Source: an uncultured Bacteroides sp. (GTDB lineage: Bacteria; Bacteroidota; Bacteroidia; Bacteroidales; Bacteroidaceae). Taken from it: a stretch of 24,789 nt of DNA. The position numbers and the translations under genes were made by a program. The notes beneath the pieces were generated by a model that saw nothing but the letters and a program-made list of their open reading frames with translations, was not told the DNA's origin and did no database searches. Positions 1 through 7,120 of the stretch are shown here, one piece after another; positions within the stretch are counted from its first letter, which is position 1, and each line of letters opens with the position of its first letter. The stretch is taken from positions 1-24,789 of the forward strand of contig CAJKXC010000036.1 in assembly GCA_905203765.1 (NCBI GenBank). Reading direction: 5' to 3'.

Positions 1-44
1 CCAGATTATGAGTCTGTTGCTCTAACCAACTGAGCTACAAGTCC
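1..44 (-). tRNA. tRNA-Met (CAT anticodon), 5' part, cut by the window edge
   Basis: Read on the minus strand this gives an acceptor 5' strand GGACTTG, a D arm GCTC...GAGC with the usual AGTTGGTTA loop, and an anticodon loop CTCATAA with anticodon CAT. The loop and D arm fit an elongator methionine tRNA. A CAT anticodon could also be initiator or the Ile2 (lysidine) type, and the missing T arm and acceptor 3' strand prevent a final choice. The tRNA begins at 44 and continues left of the window. Confidence 0.85.
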
Positions 45-71
45 GATGTATCCTTGCTTGGATAGCGGGGA

Positions 72-103
72 CAAAAGTAGTATTTTCTATTGAAATATGC
101 AAG
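72..103 (-). promoter_or_regulatory. Promoter of the tRNA-Met gene
   Basis: On the minus strand a perfect Bacteroides -7 box TACTTTTG lies at 72-79. A -33 CTTG lies at 100-103, with a 20-bp spacer. Transcription would begin about 20 bp before the tRNA 5' end. Confidence 0.6.
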
Positions 104-136
104 CCTTTCAAATAAAATCCTTAGAACCTTTTGTTC

Positions 137-448
137 TTAGAACTTATAAGTTCGTTTGGGGTTCTTGGGGAACCAGCCTTTCTTCACTCTGTCTTCCTGC
201 TCAAAGATTTCTTTGATAGTCCAGAATGAAGAGAATGCGAATACGCCCAAGAGAGAGGCGAGCATGATGCTCTCTGTGCAGAGAGAGGCAATGACACCAC
301 CGATGCCCAGCACAAGGAATATCCACCAGCACTTGGTACCCCAATAATATTCGGCTTTTACAACTACGGGGTGGAATAAGCCGATTATAAGAAAGGTACA
401 GATACCAATGACAAGTCCTGACAAATGATATTCGTTCAAGAAATCCAT
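137..448 (-). CDS. DUF4491 family small membrane protein
   Basis: A 103-residue protein that appears to span the inner membrane three times. Hydrophobic stretches lie at about residues 10-30, 40-57 and 60-76, followed by a short, charged, basic C-terminal tail rich in Lys and Arg. Length and overall pattern match the DUF4491 family of Bacteroidota, whose function is unknown; this assignment is by recollection of the family, not by a search. The gene starts 19 bp after the stop codon of the Lrp-type regulator at 468-932 and reads the same way, so the two are probably co-transcribed. The pairing does not by itself reveal a role. No signal peptide, catalytic motif or Cys cluster is visible. Confidence 0.75.
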   Translation of the reverse strand: MDFLNEYHLSGLVIGICTFLIIGLFHPVVVKAEYYWGTKCWWIFLVLGIGGVIASLCTESIMLASLLGVFAFSSFWTIKEIFEQEDRVKKGWFPKNPKRTYKF

Positions 449-467
449 GATTGTTCGTTATGAGTCA

Positions 468-932
468 TTACTTTTCCGGACAAATAGGGATTTCTTTCTT
501 GATGCTTTGTTCCAAAGATATCAATGTCTCAGTGGCAGTCACACCCGGAATTTCCTGCATCTTGTTATTCAGCAGGTCCATCAAGTGCTCGTTGTCGCGG
601 GCGTATACCTTAGTCAGCATGGTGTAGGGGCCGGTAGTGAAGTGGCATTCCACAATTTCAGGAATCTTGCACAGTTCGGCAACTACGGTTTTGTACATAG
701 AACCCTTTTCCAGCTTGATTCCTACATAGGTACAGGTCCTGTAACCCAAGGACTTCGGATTAACATGATAGCCTGAACCAACGATAACGCCCAGGTCTAT
801 CAGGCGCTGCACGCGTTGGTGGATGGCAGCACGTGACACGCCGCATTCAGCAGCTACGTCCTTGAAAGGAATACGGGCATTCTGGGATATAATATCCAGG
901 ATTTGCCTGTCAAGATTGTCTATTTTTTCCAT
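468..932 (-). CDS. Lrp/AsnC family transcriptional regulator
   Basis: A 154-residue protein with the two-domain Lrp/AsnC layout. The N-terminal winged helix-turn-helix spans about residues 5-55, with a recognition helix around VSRAAIHQRVQRL. The C-terminal RAM ligand-binding domain spans about 65-145 and includes GPYTMLTKVYARD. Family members bind DNA as dimers or octamers and sense amino acids or related small molecules. The ligand here cannot be read from sequence. The length is normal for the family and the ATG start fits the family N-terminus (DNLDRQILDIISQNARI). It is the first gene of a probable two-gene unit with the DUF4491 gene, and a -7 box TATATTTG lies 43 bp upstream. Confidence 0.93.
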   Translation of the reverse strand: MEKIDNLDRQILDIISQNARIPFKDVAAECGVSRAAIHQRVQRLIDLGVIVGSGYHVNPKSLGYRTCTYVGIKLEKGSMYKTVVAELCKIPEIVECHFTTGPYTMLTKVYARDNEHLMDLLNNKMQEIPGVTATETLISLEQSIKKEIPICPEK

Positions 933-974
933 ACCAGTAAATAAGTAAAGTTTTCGTTGTTATCAAATAGTAAG

Positions 975-982
975 CAAATATA
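975..982 (-). promoter_or_regulatory. -7 box of the Lrp-type regulator gene
   Basis: TATATTTG on the minus strand matches TAnnTTTG. No TTTG or TTG is present at the expected -33 distance, so the promoter may be weak or regulated. The surrounding DNA is very AT-rich. Confidence 0.45.
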
Positions 983-1034
983 GAACTTTATTTTAATTTA
1001 TCTATAAAAATGAAGGAAAAAAAGAGGAAAAGGT

Positions 1035-1087
1035 AAAAAGGAAGCGAGCAAGACAGATGTTTTTACAGCATCTGACCTGCCCGCTTC
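1035..1087 (-). terminator. Rho-independent terminator of the FKBP operon
   Basis: On the minus strand, a 19-bp stem pairs 1069-1087 with 1041-1059 (two G-U pairs and one mismatch) around a 9-nt loop. It is followed within two bases by a T run (1035-1039 on the plus strand reads A5). It begins about 30 bp after the stop of the lipoprotein FKBP gene and is the best-formed terminator in the window. Confidence 0.85.
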
Positions 1088-1117
1088 AATATTATTTTGA
1101 TAGAAAATCGGGGGAGA

Positions 1118-1984
1118 TTATTTCTCGATGCCCAACAATTCTATTTCAAATATCAGGGTAGAGAACGGTTGAATCTGACCGCCGGTTTCTTTTGAGCCAT
1201 AAGCCAGTTCAGAGGGGACGTAGAGTTCCCATTTTGAACCTACAGGCATCATGGTGAGGGCTTCCGTCCAGCCTGCGATTACTCGGTTGGCCTGGAAAGT
1301 AGAAGGACCGTTGTGCTTGTCGGAGCTATCGAACTCTGTTCCGTCGATCAAGGTACCTTTGTAGTTTACTTTCACTTTGCTTGTATCAGCGGGGATGGCA
1401 CCGTTACCTTTAGTAATGATTTTATATTGCAGACCGCTCGGAGTGGTTACAACACCTTCTTTGTCCTTGTTTTCAGCCAGGAACTTTTCGCCGGCAGCCT
1501 TGTTGTCAGCGTACTTTTCTGCGGTAGCTTTTTCTTTGATAGCTTCCATCTGTGTACGTGTGTACTCTTGTGCCTTAGCCATGTCCATAGCGCCACCCTT
1601 GCCGGTAGCACCAGCTATGAATCCTGCCAGCAGGTTTTCGCGGCTAACGGTTTTAGTACTGTCGGTACCGAATATTTGTTGGTTGAGGCCTTCTACCCAA
1701 CGCTTGCTTACCATCTGGCCAAGTTGGAGACCTGCCATATAAGCACCGTCTTTCTTGCCGATTTTAGTAGCACCTTCGTTGAAACCTTTGATAAAGTCTG
1801 CCATTTGAGTAGAGTCTATACCTTGTTGGTTGAAATACTGTTCGATACCTTCGGTTTGCGCCATACCAAAAGCGTAAGACAATGAGTCGATGTCCGTTTT
1901 CAAATTTGCTTTCGGACTTTGTGCAGTACAAGATGCCAGACCGGCAGATACTGCAAGAGCCATGAGAAATGTTACTTTTTTCAT
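1118..1984 (-). CDS. FKBP-type peptidyl-prolyl cis-trans isomerase, lipoprotein
   Basis: A 288-residue protein likely to catalyse cis-trans isomerisation of X-Pro bonds in proteins folding in the periplasm. A lipoprotein signal peptide ends with lipobox LASC (Cys19). Residues after Cys19 are not acidic, so the surface-export signal of Bacteroides lipoproteins (acidic residues just after the Cys) is not evident and a periplasm-facing location is likely. Residues about 30-175 resemble the helical FKBP_N dimerisation domain of Mip/FkpA proteins. The FKBP domain spans about 180-287 and includes VNYKGTLIDGTEFDSS, VIAGWTEAL and the conserved C-terminal FEIELL strand. Three D-S-(L/T) tripeptides (D33, D57, D108) fit the known Bacteroides O-glycosylation sequon. 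It is the second gene of a tandem FKBP operon, 18 bp after the first. Confidence 0.92.
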   Translation of the reverse strand: MKKVTFLMALAVSAGLASCTAQSPKANLKTDIDSLSYAFGMAQTEGIEQYFNQQGIDSTQMADFIKGFNEGATKIGKKDGAYMAGLQLGQMVSKRWVEGLNQQIFGTDSTKTVSRENLLAGFIAGATGKGGAMDMAKAQEYTRTQMEAIKEKATAEKYADNKAAGEKFLAENKDKEGVVTTPSGLQYKIITKGNGAIPADTSKVKVNYKGTLIDGTEFDSSDKHNGPSTFQANRVIAGWTEALTMMPVGSKWELYVPSELAYGSKETGGQIQPFSTLIFEIELLGIEK

Positions 1985-2002
1985 TTTACTTTTACTTGTT
2001 AC

Positions 2003-2596
2003 TTATTTAGATAAAATTTTCTGTAATTCTACTTCGAATACGAGGGTGCTGTGTGGGGGGATCATTTCACCGGCGCCTTGTGCTCCGTAGGCCAGGTCGC
2101 TGGGGATGTAGAGTTTCCACTTGGCGCCTTCGGGCATCAGTTGCAGGGCTTCCACCCAACCGGGGATTACCTGGTTTACACCGAATACGGCAGGTTGTCC
2201 GCGCTTGATGGAACTGTCGAACAGGGTTCCGTCAATCAGCGTGCCTTCGTAGTGGCATTGTACCTGGTCGGTGGCTTTGGCGTAGTTGCCTACGTTGCCT
2301 TCGTTGATGACTTCGTATTGCAGTCCGCTGGGCAGGGTCACAACACCGGGGCGCTTTTTGTTCTCTTCAAGGAACTTTTTGCCGGCTTCGATGTTGGCGG
2401 CGTTCATTTTTTCTTCCAGTTCGGCGAAGTACTTGTTTACTATATCGCGGGCTTCTGCATGGCTGATAGCCGTCGGGTTGCCCTCCAATATGTCTTTGAT
2501 TGCTTGTGCAAAGTCATCTACTGCGATGCCTTTTGCACCCATACTTAAAAGATTTTGACCTATTCCCAGGCCGATAGCATAACTAAATTTATCCAT
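2003..2596 (-). CDS. FKBP-type peptidyl-prolyl cis-trans isomerase, cytoplasmic
   Basis: A 197-residue protein with the same FKBP_N plus FKBP_C layout as its neighbour but no signal peptide, so it probably acts in the cytoplasm (FklB-like). The C-terminal domain carries CHYEGTLIDGTLFDSS, VIPGWVEALQLMPEG and VFEVELQKI. The start was placed at the ATG at 2596 (MDKFSYAIGLG), where the family N-terminus begins. The open frame extends upstream to a TTG at 2653, but that codon lies right at the predicted transcription start, 5 bp from a perfect -7 box, so it is unlikely to be used. This gene is first in the operon, and the neighbouring lipoprotein FKBP probably arose by duplication with addition of a signal peptide, or the reverse. 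Confidence 0.9.
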   Translation of the reverse strand: MDKFSYAIGLGIGQNLLSMGAKGIAVDDFAQAIKDILEGNPTAISHAEARDIVNKYFAELEEKMNAANIEAGKKFLEENKKRPGVVTLPSGLQYEVINEGNVGNYAKATDQVQCHYEGTLIDGTLFDSSIKRGQPAVFGVNQVIPGWVEALQLMPEGAKWKLYIPSDLAYGAQGAGEMIPPHSTLVFEVELQKILSK

Positions 2597-2657
2597 AAAA
2601 AGTTTTGTTGACGGCGGGATTGATTTCTTTTCCAGCCTATTGCAAATTAACAAGTGG

Positions 2658-2665
2658 CAAAAGTA
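2658..2665 (-). promoter_or_regulatory. -7 box of the FKBP operon
   Basis: Perfect TACTTTTG on the minus strand, about 60 bp upstream of the chosen ATG. No clear -33 TTTG was seen at 19-21 bp. Confidence 0.5.
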
Positions 2666-2719
2666 CGTCTTTTATTTGAATGATAAGGCTTTTGAGTATT
2701 TAATTTTTCTTATTTAATA

Positions 2720-2748
2720 TTGCGGTTTAGGCATTCTTGTTATATTTG
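2720..2748 (+). promoter_or_regulatory. Probable promoter of the sirtuin gene
   Basis: TATATTTG at 2741-2748 matches TAnnTTTG, and TTG lies at 2720-2722 (18-bp spacer, slightly short). Transcription would start near 2755, just before the palindromic element, placing that element in the leader RNA of the sirtuin gene. Confidence 0.45.
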
Positions 2749-2759
2749 CCGGAAAGAAT

Positions 2760-2916
2760 TTCACCACAGAGGACACAGAGTCTCACAGAGAAAAAGAACA
2801 AAACGCAGATTAACTCAGATTCGCACAGATTATTAATGCTTTTTCTCTTTGCGAAAATTTGCGTTAATCTGCGTTTCTATAAGAACTCTGTGGGACTCTG
2901 TGTCCTCTGTGGTGAA
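2760..2916. repeat. Long two-part palindromic repeat in the sirtuin leader
   Basis: The outer arms 2760-2790 and 2886-2916 are inverted copies (TTCACCACAGAGGACACAG... against its complement) with one mismatch. The inner arms 2801-2814 and 2863-2876 are inverted copies built on AAACGCAGATTAAC with no mismatch, and short arms TCGCA/TGCGA lie inside those. Within each arm the words CACAGAG and CAGATT recur at short intervals. The element ends 20 bp before the sirtuin start codon. The CACAGAG and CGCAGATTAA words are familiar as dispersed intergenic repeats in several bacterial phyla, by recollection only. Confidence 0.85.
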
Positions 2917-2936
2917 TCTGAAGAAAGGAGCACGAT

Positions 2937-3635
2937 ATGAAAAACTTAGTCATTTTATCCGGTGCCGGCATGAGTGCCGAGAGTGGTATCAGTACTTTCC
3001 GCGATGCGGGCGGGCTGTGGGACAAGTATCCGGTAGCGCAGGTGGCAACCCCCGAGGGGTATGCACGCGCCCCGGAGTTGGTAATCAATTTCTATAACGA
3101 GCGGCGTAAGCAACTGCTGGAAGTAGAGCCGAACGCAGGCCATACCGGACTTGCGGAGTTGGAAGGAGACTTCAATGTAACGGTCGTCACCCAAAACGTA
3201 GATAACCTGCACGAGCGGGCGGGAAGTACAAAAGTGATACACCTGCACGGCGAATTGACAAAGGTCTGTTCCAGCCGCGACCCTTACAATCCCCGATACA
3301 TCAAGCAACTGAAGCCCGAAGAATATGAAGTGAAGATGGGTGACCTGGCGGGCGACGGCTCGCAACTCCGTCCGTTCATCGTTTGGTTTGGCGAGGCGGT
3401 GCCCGAGATTGAGACTGCCATCAACTACGTGCAGAAGGCGGATATCTTCGTCATTATCGGCACTTCCATGAATGTATATCCGGCAGCCGGACTGCTGAAC
3501 TACGTGCCGCGCGCCGCAGAAGTCTATCTGATAGACCCGAAGCCGGTGGATACACACTCCATGCGTCCGATACACGTCATTCAGAAAGGGGCCTCGCAGG
3601 GCGTTACCGAACTGAAACAATTGTTGAAGCCATAA
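2937..3635 (+). CDS. cobB: Sir2-family NAD-dependent protein deacylase (class III, CobB/SIRT5-like)
   Basis: A 232-residue sirtuin that should remove acyl groups from protein lysines using NAD+. NAD-binding motifs are GAGMSAESGISTFR (9-22), TQNVDNLH (85-92) and GTSMNVYPA in the C-terminal half. His104 in HLHGEL is the catalytic base. Tyr53 and Arg56 (FYNERR) match the YxxR signature of class III enzymes, which in SIRT5 and CobB bind the carboxylate of succinyl or malonyl lysine, so desuccinylation is plausible. The zinc-binding Cys-x2-Cys pairs of CobB are missing: the segment around 108-140 has only one Cys (Cys111). The start is supported by AAAGGAG nine to ten bases upstream. It stands alone on this strand, convergent with the glycosyltransferase at 3793-4542. 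Confidence 0.92.
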   Translation: MKNLVILSGAGMSAESGISTFRDAGGLWDKYPVAQVATPEGYARAPELVINFYNERRKQLLEVEPNAGHTGLAELEGDFNVTVVTQNVDNLHERAGSTKVIHLHGELTKVCSSRDPYNPRYIKQLKPEEYEVKMGDLAGDGSQLRPFIVWFGEAVPEIETAINYVQKADIFVIIGTSMNVYPAAGLLNYVPRAAEVYLIDPKPVDTHSMRPIHVIQKGASQGVTELKQLLKP

Positions 3636-3677
3636 GAATCTTTGGCAGAGGCGGGCAGGGATTATAGTATAGCTTTA

Positions 3678-3787
3678 TTCCCTATACGTGGGAACTACTT
3701 TCCCTATACGACTGAACTACTTTCCCAATATAGATGAACTGCCTTCCCTATACGACTGAACTAAAGTCCCACTATGATGGAAACAAG
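3678..3787. repeat. Five-unit 22-bp tandem repeat
   Basis: Units start at 3678, 3700, 3722, 3744 and 3766. Units 2 and 4 share TTCCCTATACGACTGAACTA; unit 1 differs mainly at its centre, unit 3 at several positions, and unit 5 is most diverged (GTCCCACTATGATGG...). The array fills the gap between two convergent genes. Confidence 0.85.
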
Positions 3788-3799
3788 TGGGACTATTTT
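3766..3799 (+). terminator. Terminator of the sirtuin gene, formed from the last repeat unit
   Basis: GTCCCACT (3766-3773) pairs perfectly with AGTGGGAC (3786-3793) across a 12-nt loop and is followed by TATTTTT. The 5' arm is the start of the fifth 22-bp unit. The 3' arm touches the stop codon of the convergent glycosyltransferase gene. Confidence 0.75.
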
Positions 3800-4542
3800 T
3801 CCCACACTGCCCGCACTACGAACCATGCGTGGTGCGCTACTGTGCTTATCCAGCCGTAATGCCGCACCATGATGCGGAAGCGTTCGCACAGCGATGCTTT
3901 TCGGTTCTGCGTCGTCATGCCTTCTTCCAGATAATCGATAATGGTGAGGTGGGTATTGTGCAGCGTGCGGGCTTTCTTCATTACCCGGATGCACCAGTCA
4001 AAGTCGGCGGAGAAACGGTATTGCAGGTCGTAGGGCTCTACAAGCGAGCGTTTGGCGAAGAATGCCTGATGGCAGACGAGCATACCCTGCTTGAAGCTGC
4101 GCCACGTCAGTACCTCGGGAGCCGAGAGGCGGCGCATGCGGATGAAGTGACCTTCCTGATCCACCAACTCTGTTTCACCGTAAAGCACGTCGGGCAGTTC
4201 GGCCTGGGCGGAGAGGGTATGCACCATCTGTTGCAGGGTGTCGTCTTCGTGAAAGCTGTCGCCGGCGTTGAGGAAGCAGAGGTAGTCCCCCGTGGCAAGC
4301 TCGATTCCTTTGTTCATGGCGTCGTACAGCCCCTTGTCCGGTTCGCTCACTACGCGGGCGATGCGGTCGCGGTAGCGGTCGACGATGGCGAGGGTGCCGT
4401 CCTTCGAAGCACCGTCCACAATGATGTACTCCACATGATGGTAGGTTTGCAGGATGACGCTTTGGATGGTATCTTCCAATACTGCGGCGGCGTTGTAGGT
4501 CACGGTGATGACGCTGAACTTCGGGGTGGGATGGTTATGCAT
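3793..4542 (-). CDS. Family 2 glycosyltransferase
   Basis: A 249-residue GT-A fold transferase that probably adds one sugar to a surface glycan on the cytoplasmic side of the inner membrane. The N-terminal nucleotide-binding region runs from FSVITVTYNAAAVLEDTI through IIVDGASKDGT. The DxD-like metal/sugar site is FLNAGDSF, around residue 92. A later acidic motif SADFDW (about 187-192) resembles the catalytic-base region of GT2 enzymes. The length suits small colanic-acid-type GT2 proteins. Its ATG overlaps the end of the upstream GT4 gene by 8 bp, so the two are translated from one message. The sugar and acceptor cannot be inferred. Confidence 0.9.
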   Translation of the reverse strand: MHNHPTPKFSVITVTYNAAAVLEDTIQSVILQTYHHVEYIIVDGASKDGTLAIVDRYRDRIARVVSEPDKGLYDAMNKGIELATGDYLCFLNAGDSFHEDDTLQQMVHTLSAQAELPDVLYGETELVDQEGHFIRMRRLSAPEVLTWRSFKQGMLVCHQAFFAKRSLVEPYDLQYRFSADFDWCIRVMKKARTLHNTHLTIIDYLEEGMTTQNRKASLCERFRIMVRHYGWISTVAHHAWFVVRAVWEK

Positions 4543-5800
4543 TTCTTCCGGTTACGTTGTTGTAAAGGTCGATGTACTTCTTGGCAATGGTATTCTCCGA
4601 ATAGTGGGTGACGGCTTTCCGGCAGGCCTGTTCCGACAGGCTGGGATATTCCGGTTCGGTCAGTGTCCAGTAGATGCCGTTGGCAAAGTCCTCGGACGAC
4701 TTGTATTGCGCCACGTAGCCGTTGTGCAGGTGGTCTATCATTTCGGGAATGCCGCCCACGTTGAAGCCTACGCAGGGGATGCCGCATGCCATAGCTTCCA
4801 TGATGGTGTTAGGCAGGTTCTCTTCCAGTGAGGGGGTGACGAAGATGTCCACCGAGTTATAAATATCCACCAGTTGGTGCTCGTTGCTGACGAAGTCCAG
4901 TGGGTAGACTTTGAAGGGCAGCAGGTTCTGCAACTCCTGCGAACGGTTGCCGAAGACGACGACGCCCAGTTGTTCCTTCAGTTCGGGATGCTTCTCTGCC
5001 AGCAACTTGCACGACTCTACCAGGTAGTCAATACCTTTCCGCTTGTCCGTAATCTTCACCGAACCGAAGAGCATGAGCTTCTTGTCTTGGGGCAGAAAGC
5101 ATTTGGCGCGGGCTTCCTTCTTGTTGCGGGGCTTGAAGAGGTTGGTGTTGATGGGATTGGGGATGCACGTTACGGCATGTCCGCAGAGCAGGGCGCTTTT
5201 CTTGGCCTGCTCTTCCAGCCAGTGGCTGCACGTCACGAAGTTGATGTGACGGCCTTTGTACAGGTCGAGTTTCTTCAGAAATATCCGGTAGGAGAGATCC
5301 TTCTTGCTTCCGCCGCCGTGGATGAAGGGGCAGTTGTGGCATTGCTGTTGGTACTTGGTGCACTCACGGGCGTGATGGCAGATGCCGGTGCAGGGCCACA
5401 TATCGTGCATGGTCCACACTACGGGCTTGCCCGAGGCAAGTATCTTCTCTATGTTCCTGAGCGACAGCATGCCCTGGTTGATCCAATGCAGATGGATGAC
5501 GTCCGCCTGCTGGAATTCGGGCAGTGAGGTGATGTCGGTGCCGGTATTGGCTATGTCGACGGCGAAGATGTTGTCTTTCTTGAAGTGGTTGGCGCGCCAG
5601 ATAACGATGCGCTCCCATACGAATCTCCATACCATCCGCCAGTTATGGCCCAGTGATACGACGGTGATTTGATCGGTCTGCTTGTCGCGTACCAGCAGTT
5701 TGGCTTTGATGCCGTGATTCTTGAGCGACTCCATAAGACGGCTGGCTGCGATGGCGGCTCCGCCGATTCGTTCGGATGTATTGATAAGTAGTACTCTCAT
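4535..5800 (-). CDS. Family 4 glycosyltransferase, WcaC-like
   Basis: A 421-residue GT-B fold retaining transferase for surface polysaccharide synthesis. The N-terminal domain starts with MRVLLINTSERIGGAAIA. A Cys-rich segment after TMHDMWPCTGICHH (about 135-160, five to six Cys) is typical of WcaC-like GT4 enzymes. The C-terminal domain holds the E-x7-E signature ENLPNTIMEAMACGIP, which binds the nucleotide sugar. The start was placed at the ATG at 5800. An upstream in-frame TTG at 5824 overlaps the -7 box and is unlikely to be used. It is first in a two-gene unit with the GT2 gene and divergent from wecC. Confidence 0.92.
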   Translation of the reverse strand: MRVLLINTSERIGGAAIAASRLMESLKNHGIKAKLLVRDKQTDQITVVSLGHNWRMVWRFVWERIVIWRANHFKKDNIFAVDIANTGTDITSLPEFQQADVIHLHWINQGMLSLRNIEKILASGKPVVWTMHDMWPCTGICHHARECTKYQQQCHNCPFIHGGGSKKDLSYRIFLKKLDLYKGRHINFVTCSHWLEEQAKKSALLCGHAVTCIPNPINTNLFKPRNKKEARAKCFLPQDKKLMLFGSVKITDKRKGIDYLVESCKLLAEKHPELKEQLGVVVFGNRSQELQNLLPFKVYPLDFVSNEHQLVDIYNSVDIFVTPSLEENLPNTIMEAMACGIPCVGFNVGGIPEMIDHLHNGYVAQYKSSEDFANGIYWTLTEPEYPSLSEQACRKAVTHYSENTIAKKYIDLYNNVTGRNA

Positions 5801-5821
5801 TCTTTTCGTGGAATGTTTGGA

Positions 5822-5829
5822 CAAAAGTA
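5822..5829 (-). promoter_or_regulatory. -7 box of the left glycosyltransferase operon
   Basis: Perfect TACTTTTG on the minus strand, with TTTG 23 bp upstream at 5853-5856 (slightly long spacer). It lies 22 bp before the GT4 ATG and is back to back with the wecC promoter. Confidence 0.5.
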
Positions 5830-5871
5830 GTGGTTTTCGTTGAGAAAAGGTACAAAGTCACATATTATTTG

Positions 5872-5879
5872 TACTTTTG
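5872..5879 (+). promoter_or_regulatory. -7 box of wecC-wecB
   Basis: Perfect TACTTTTG, 29 bp before the wecC ATG. No TTTG at the usual -33 position was seen. Confidence 0.5.
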
Positions 5880-5908
5880 CGGCACTTATAAGTATAGATT
5901 GATAAGAT

Positions 5909-7111
5909 ATGAAGAAGGTTGTTTTTCTGGGCTTAGGTTACATCGGCCTGCCTACGGCGGCGGTCGCTGCCCATCACGGTTACGAAGTGGTGGGTGTAGA
6001 TGTAAATCCATCGGTTGTAGAAACTGTTAATCAAGGCAAGGTACACATTGTAGAACCGGACTTGGACAAGGTTGTCAAAGAAGCCGTACAGAGCGGACAT
6101 TTGCGTGCCGTATCCCGCCCCGAGCCGGCAGATGCTTTCTTCGTGGTAGTGCCCACTCCTTTCAAACAGAATCACCGGGCGGACATTACATACGTGGAAT
6201 CCGCCACGCGCTCCATCATTCCCTATCTGGAGCCGGGCAACTTGTTTGTGATAGAATCCACTTCCCCCGTATTCACTACCGAACGCATGGCGGAGCTGAT
6301 TTATCAGCAGCGTCCCGAACTGAAAGACAAGATATTCATTGCCTATTGCCCCGAGCGCGTATTGCCGGGCAATACTCTATATGAACTGGTACACAACGAC
6401 CGTGTCCTTGGCGGCATCACCCCCGAATCTACCGATAAGGCCGTAGAGTTCTACTCCGCCTTTGTGCAAGGCAAGCTGCACCGTACCAATGCCCGCACGG
6501 CGGAGATGTGCAAGCTGACGGAAAACTCTTCCCGCGACTCGCAGATAGCTTTTGCCAACGAACTATCCATGATTTGCGACAAGGCGGGCATCAATGTGTG
6601 GGAACTGATAGAGCTTGCCAACAAGCATCCGCGCGTCAACATCCTGCAACCCGGTTGCGGTGTGGGCGGGCATTGCATTGCCGTAGATCCCTGGTTCATC
6701 GTATCGGATTATCCCGAACAGGCACAACTCATCAAGCGCGCCCGCGAAACGAACGATTATAAGGCCGACTGGTGTGCCAACAAGGTGCTGGAGTCCTGCC
6801 AACGCTTCGTAGAGCAGAACGAGCGCGAACCGATAGTAGCCTGCATGGGTCTTGCCTTCAAGCCGAATATCGATGACCTTCGCGAGTCTCCCGCCAAATA
6901 CATCGCCTCACGTATCGTCAGTGAGAGCCGTGCCGATGTGCTGATTGTAGAACCGAATATCACCTCGCATCCCAGCTTCCATCTGACGGATTACAAGGAA
7001 GCATACGCAAAGGCCGATATCATCGTGTGGTTGGTGCGTCATACTCCGTTTGTAGAACTTCCGCGCGAGGGCGGTAAACTGGAACTCGACTTCTGTGGAG
7101 TTCGTAAATAA
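5909..7111 (+). CDS. wecC: UDP-N-acetyl-D-mannosamine dehydrogenase
   Basis: A 400-residue cytoplasmic enzyme that should oxidise UDP-ManNAc to UDP-ManNAcA with two NAD+. The Rossmann motif is GLGYIG (8-13). The central dimerisation helix carries KLTENSSRD (from Lys202). Catalytic Cys256 lies in GCGVGGHCIAVDPWF. The C-terminal domain includes GLAFKPNIDDLRESPA, the typical UDP-binding segment of the UDP-Glc/GDP-Man dehydrogenase family. Overall pattern and length match WecC rather than UDP-glucose dehydrogenase. The gap to wecB is only 9 bp, so precursor synthesis is encoded as one unit. It indicates that the strain makes a glycan containing an N-acetylmannosaminuronic acid residue, provided a transferase for it exists. 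Confidence 0.94.
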   Translation: MKKVVFLGLGYIGLPTAAVAAHHGYEVVGVDVNPSVVETVNQGKVHIVEPDLDKVVKEAVQSGHLRAVSRPEPADAFFVVVPTPFKQNHRADITYVESATRSIIPYLEPGNLFVIESTSPVFTTERMAELIYQQRPELKDKIFIAYCPERVLPGNTLYELVHNDRVLGGITPESTDKAVEFYSAFVQGKLHRTNARTAEMCKLTENSSRDSQIAFANELSMICDKAGINVWELIELANKHPRVNILQPGCGVGGHCIAVDPWFIVSDYPEQAQLIKRARETNDYKADWCANKVLESCQRFVEQNEREPIVACMGLAFKPNIDDLRESPAKYIASRIVSESRADVLIVEPNITSHPSFHLTDYKEAYAKADIIVWLVRHTPFVELPREGGKLELDFCGVRK

Positions 7112-7120
7112 GAATTTATA

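Noticed and set aside
119..139. Possible terminator after the DUF4491 gene
   Set aside because: The stem is only 5 bp (AGAAC/GTTCT), overlaps the stop codon and has a poor T tract.
2737..2940. Open frames inside the palindromic repeat
   Set aside because: They arise from the repeated CACAGAG and CAGATT words and have no coding features.
3678..3787. Possible CRISPR array in the 22-bp repeats
   Set aside because: The units abut directly with no spacers, and there are no cas genes nearby.
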